This document shows positions 60,643 through 64,000 of a DNA stretch of 64,000 bases, piece after piece. Under the pieces are notes generated by a model. It was not told the DNA's origin, ran no database searches, and was given only the letters and a program-made list of their open reading frames with translations. The first letter of the stretch is position 1, and each line of letters begins with the position of its first letter. Source of the DNA: JBBIPA01 sp037443085. GTDB lineage: Bacteria; Chloroflexota; Dehalococcoidia; GIF9; UBA5629. Made by a program: the position numbers and the translations under genes. Location of the stretch: assembly GCA_037443085.1 (NCBI GenBank), contig JBBIPA010000002.1, forward strand, positions 116,296 through 180,295, read 5' to 3'.

Positions 60643-63093
60643 CTACCCAACCACTATATTAATCAGTCTTCCTGGCACGTAGATGATTTTGGCGGGTTGT
60701 TTGTTGTTCAGGTAGGGTTTAATCCGTTCCTGGCTCAGAGCCAGCTTTTTGGCTTCGTCCTCGGTGATGGAGACGGGCACGGTGACCTTGTCACGGAGCT
60801 TGCCGTTGACCTGGATGACCAGGGTGACTTCCTCCTCTTTGGCCAGCTCCTCATTCCAGGTGGGCCATTTCTGGTTGTGGATGCTGTAGGGGTGACCGGT
60901 AGTTACCCAGAGCTCTTCAGCGAGGTGTGGCGCCGATGGGGCGAGCAATAGCAGCAGGGTGCTGATGGCTTGCTGCCAGGCTGATGCGGAGACGGTGCCC
61001 TCATCCTGTACCTTGCCCAGGTAGTTGGTGAACTCCATGAGGGCGGCCAGCATGGTATTGAAGCGGAATCGTTCCATGTCCTGGGTTACCCTTTTGATGG
61101 TCTGGTGGGTAATACGGAGCAGCTCTTTTTCGGCATCAGGGGTGGTAGTTCTAGCGGTATAATTGGCGGTGACCAGGTTCCAGACGCGGTTCAGCCAGCG
61201 GCTCATGCCGACGATGCCGTTGTCGTTCCATTCCCCACCCATCTCCCACGGTCCCACGAACATGAGATAAGCGCGGACGGCATCGGCCCCCAGCTCTCCA
61301 ATGTAAACGTCGGGCGTGACCACATTGCCCTTGGACTTGCTCATCTTCTCGCCTTTGTAGATGATGATGCCCTGGTTGAACAGCCTGGTGAAAGGCTCGT
61401 CGAAATTCACCACCCCGATATCCCGTATCGCCTTGTTGAAGAAGCGTGCATAGAGCAGGTGCATATTGGCATGCTCGGCGCCGCCGGTATACAGGTCAAC
61501 CGGCATCCAGAACTTCATCCTGGCTTTATCGAAGGGGTAGTTATCGGCATCAGGGCTGGTATAGCGCAGGAAGTACCATGAGGAGCACATGAAGGTGTCC
61601 ATGGTATCGGTTTCCCGCTGCGCCGGCGCGGAGCATTTGGGGCATTTAGTATTAACAAAAGACTCACAGTATTTCAGCGGCGACTCGCCGGTGGGACGGA
61701 ACTCGGCATCCTGGGGTAATAACACCGGCAGGTCTTTCTCAGGCACGGGCACGATGCCGCATTTCTGGCAGTAAATCACGGGGATGGGCGCTCCCCAGTA
61801 GCGCTGTCTTGAAATAAGCCAGTCGCGCAGGCGGTAGGTGACCGCCCGCTTGCCCCAGTTTTTCGACTCCATGTAGTCACAGATGGCGTCAAAGGCCTTA
61901 TCGCTGGGCATGCCGTTGAACTGCGCCGAATTGACCATGGTGCCGTTTTCCACCCAGGCAGCGTCAAGTTCTTTGCCATCCCAGTCCGGCGGCGCAATGA
62001 CCACGCTGATGGGAAGGCCGTACTTCTTGGCGAACTCGAAGTCGCGCTGGTCATGGGCGGGCACTGCCATCACGGCGCCGGTGCCATAGCTGGGCAGCAC
62101 ATAGTCGGCAATCCAGATGGGCACCTTCTCTTCGTTGACCTTGTTGATGACATAGCTGCCCAGGAAAACGCCGGTTTTTTCTTTCTCTACCGATGTCCGC
62201 TCGATTTCGGTCTGCCGCAGGGTCTGGTGAATGTATTTCTCTACCGCGGCTTTGCGTTCCGGGGCGGTGAGCTTGGGGACTAAAGGATGCTCCGGCGCCA
62301 TGACGAAGAAGGTGACGCCGTAGATGGTATCGGGGCGGGTGGTGAATACCCGTAGCTCTTTCTCGGCAATGCCTTTGTATTCCAACCCGAAGGAGAGGTC
62401 GGCGCCGTAGCTTTTGCCGATCCAGTTCTTCTGCATAATCTTGATGCGCTCAGGCCAGTCGATTTTACTGTGGTCGAGCAACTCTTCGGCGTATCTGGTA
62501 ATCCGGAAAAACCACTGCTCCAGGTATTTCCTGACCACGGGCGTGTTGCAGCGCTCGCATAGGCCTTCGCTGGTCACCTGCTCGTTGGCGAGGACGGTCT
62601 GGCATTTGCCACACCAGTTCACCGGCGCCTCGGCGCGGTAGGCGAGGCCGGCTTCGTACAGCTTGAGGAAGAACCACTGCGTCCACTTGTAGTATTCGGG
62701 GACGCAGGTGATGACCTCGCGGCTCCAGTCATAGATGGCGCCGATGGTCTTGAGCTGGCGGCGCATGTTTTCGATGTTGTTCATGGTCCAGGTATAGGGG
62801 TGGATGCCACGGCTGATAGCGGCGTTCTCTGCGGGCAGGCCGAAGGCATCGAAGCCGATGGGATGGAGCACGTTGTAGCCCTGCATCCGCTTGAACCTGG
62901 CCTGGACGTCCGACGGTGCCATGGCATACCAGTGTCCGATATGAAGGTCCCCGGAGGTGTAAGGGAACATGGTCAAGGCATAGAATTTGGGATGGGGGTC
63001 GTTTTCCTTGACTTCATAGAGGCGGTCAGCCACCCATTTTTCCTGCCACTTTTTTTCGATTTCCTGGGGATTATATTTCGGGGAGGTGTTCAT
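60643..63093 (-). CDS. leuS: Leucyl-tRNA synthetase
   Basis: 816 residues, bacterial-type length. HIGH motif DLHIGHWYAM, KMSKS motif GEKMSKSKGNV, and a CP1 editing domain with the TRPDT motif (RVFTTRPDTIYG). Zinc-like cysteine pairs CGKCQ and CERC are present. It charges tRNA-Leu. Confidence 0.97.
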   Translation of the reverse strand: MNTSPKYNPQEIEKKWQEKWVADRLYEVKENDPHPKFYALTMFPYTSGDLHIGHWYAMAPSDVQARFKRMQGYNVLHPIGFDAFGLPAENAAISRGIHPYTWTMNNIENMRRQLKTIGAIYDWSREVITCVPEYYKWTQWFFLKLYEAGLAYRAEAPVNWCGKCQTVLANEQVTSEGLCERCNTPVVRKYLEQWFFRITRYAEELLDHSKIDWPERIKIMQKNWIGKSYGADLSFGLEYKGIAEKELRVFTTRPDTIYGVTFFVMAPEHPLVPKLTAPERKAAVEKYIHQTLRQTEIERTSVEKEKTGVFLGSYVINKVNEEKVPIWIADYVLPSYGTGAVMAVPAHDQRDFEFAKKYGLPISVVIAPPDWDGKELDAAWVENGTMVNSAQFNGMPSDKAFDAICDYMESKNWGKRAVTYRLRDWLISRQRYWGAPIPVIYCQKCGIVPVPEKDLPVLLPQDAEFRPTGESPLKYCESFVNTKCPKCSAPAQRETDTMDTFMCSSWYFLRYTSPDADNYPFDKARMKFWMPVDLYTGGAEHANMHLLYARFFNKAIRDIGVVNFDEPFTRLFNQGIIIYKGEKMSKSKGNVVTPDVYIGELGADAVRAYLMFVGPWEMGGEWNDNGIVGMSRWLNRVWNLVTANYTARTTTPDAEKELLRITHQTIKRVTQDMERFRFNTMLAALMEFTNYLGKVQDEGTVSASAWQQAISTLLLLLAPSAPHLAEELWVTTGHPYSIHNQKWPTWNEELAKEEEVTLVIQVNGKLRDKVTVPVSITEDEAKKLALSQERIKPYLNNKQPAKIIYVPGRLINIVVG

Positions 63094-63145
63094 AATGGGC
63101 TGATTTTAGCTGGTTGGGAATTATCAGTCAACCTCACCCCCTGTG

Positions 63146-63209
63146 TCCCCCTCTCCTTCACTTAAGGAGAGGGGGAAGAAAGGTTTTCGAAGGGGCAAGC
63201 CCCTTCGAA
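63146..63209. repeat. Two adjacent palindromes upstream of leuS
   Basis: First stem: arms 63146-63158 and 63164-63176 (CCCCCTCTCC with GGAGAGGGGG, 13 bp in all). Second stem: arms 63086-type spacing at 63186-63196 and 63199-63209 (TTCGAAGGGGC with GCCCCTTCGAA, 11 bp, 2-base loop). They lie between the divergent leuS and transporter genes and could be mobile palindromic units or control stems. Confidence 0.65.
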
Positions 63210-63301
63210 CTTCTCGTAGGAGGGGGGAAGGAAAATTGCAATACCTGTTTACTTGTTTGTTCATTCTGGCTCTGCTATGCTTCACCTGAGGAAGGAAAGC
63301 G

Positions 63302-64000
63302 ATGGCGAGTAATAGCGACTCTTCTATCGGCTACGAAAAGCTTCACTTTGTAGACTATATCAAGATTAACGTTTTGGGATTTGCCATTAACGTCCTGTGG
63401 AATCCCATGAGCACCATTATCCTGCCGATAATGGTGCTGTATTTTGTTGACGAGTCTCAGAAGAATACTTACCTGGGGCTTATCACCATGGTGGGCATCA
63501 TTGTGGCGATAATAGTTCAGCCGATAGCGGGGGTGGTGAGTGACCGCTCTGGGTTTGCCTGGGGAAGACGCCGCCCCTATATTCTAGCAGGTGCGCTGCT
63601 GGTAGCGTTGCTGCTGCTGGCGCTGAGCCGGGCTAACAGCCTGGCTACCCTGTTCCTTATTTATTGCCTGCTGCAGGTGGCCAGTAATATCGCTAATGGT
63701 CCCTGGAATGGTTTTATACCTGACTTGGTGCATGAGAACAGACGGGGGTTGGCTGCGGGGGTGAAGGGTATACTGGAAATACTGGGCGCTCTTATCGGTA
63801 TTCAAGTCATCGGCTATGTGATGAGCGCGCGCTTTTCCGCCGCAGAGAATACCAAACTGCTCCTGTCCCTGGGCGTGATAGCTGCTGTCATAGTATGCGC
63901 CATGCTGGCAACTATACTCACCGTCAGGGAGAAGCCGGGAACACCCGGGCAGCAGCTTCCCTGGCTGCGCCTCCTGTATCAGACCTTTAAGATTAACGTG
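63302..64000 (+). CDS. MFS transporter (3' end outside window)
   Basis: Open for 233 codons from the ATG at 63302 (GAGGAAGGA upstream) to the window edge. Six hydrophobic helices are visible. Motif A-like GVVSDRSGFAWGRRRPYI resembles the SLC45/GPH sugar-transporter branch. Substrate unknown. Confidence 0.8.
   Translation, partial: MASNSDSSIGYEKLHFVDYIKINVLGFAINVLWNPMSTIILPIMVLYFVDESQKNTYLGLITMVGIIVAIIVQPIAGVVSDRSGFAWGRRRPYILAGALLVALLLLALSRANSLATLFLIYCLLQVASNIANGPWNGFIPDLVHENRRGLAAGVKGILEILGALIGIQVIGYVMSARFSAAENTKLLLSLGVIAAVIVCAMLATILTVREKPGTPGQQLPWLRLLYQTFKINV

Overview
The window reads as a chromosomal segment of an uncultured anaerobic Chloroflexota bacterium, most likely class Dehalococcoidia. 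This is inferred from gene content, not from a marker-gene search: an 11-gene complex I operon without nuoEFG, many small zinc-ribbon proteins, a large acyl-CoA catabolic cluster and molybdopterin oxidoreductases. No rRNA, tRNA, CRISPR array or insertion sequence was found.

Layout. 1-7.4 kb (minus strand): two related envelope proteins that join cytoplasmic zinc ribbons, one membrane helix, fibronectin-III modules and an outer TlpA-type thioredoxin domain, a small zinc-ribbon protein, then serS, lysS and greA; greA has a clear promoter followed by an intrinsic terminator in its leader. 7.5-11.1 kb: a DRTGG/P-loop protein, a DUF2007-like protein, a secreted cysteine-rich protein, and speD plus a speE-like gene (polyamines). 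11.3-24.5 kb (plus strand): a 13-kb acyl-CoA catabolic cluster (two CoA-transferases, a tiny zinc ribbon, a MaoC-type hydratase, an amidohydrolase-2 enzyme, an OYE-family reductase, a B12 carbon-skeleton mutase in two subunits, an epimerase, an acyl-CoA ligase, a synthase-like/DUF35 fusion and a thiolase). Several of these lack or change the residue that defines the textbook activity. 25.5-32 kb (minus): an iron-sulfur subunit and two molybdopterin large subunits that resemble pyrogallol-phloroglucinol transhydroxylase.

32.6-37.6 kb: an operon of a AAA+ ATPase, a stand-alone DnaJ-type zinc finger, a small membrane protein, a membrane-bound J-domain protein with no ordinary start codon, and an ARPP-1 (DUF6569) protein, divergent from a WYL regulator. 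This is the best candidate for an undescribed stress or conflict system. 37.7-42.1 kb: an AT-rich helix-hairpin-helix gene, a Cas4/AddB-like nuclease, a hicBA toxin-antitoxin pair and an MFS transporter. 42.1-46.2 kb: dispersed palindromic repeats, a 52-residue membrane protein, nitroreductase, rhomboid protease, DEDD exonuclease and a second MFS transporter.

46.3-56.3 kb (minus): nuoABCDHIJKLMN, with a 64-residue DUF2007-like gene between nuoK and nuoL. 56.5-64 kb: rsmD-coaD, a ferredoxin, proC-yggS preceded by a truncated methyltransferase gene, an AT-rich restriction-like two-gene insert, leuS and a partial MFS transporter. The likely energy logic is CoA-thioester oxidation with electrons entering a ferredoxin-dependent (EFG-less) complex I; that link is an inference.
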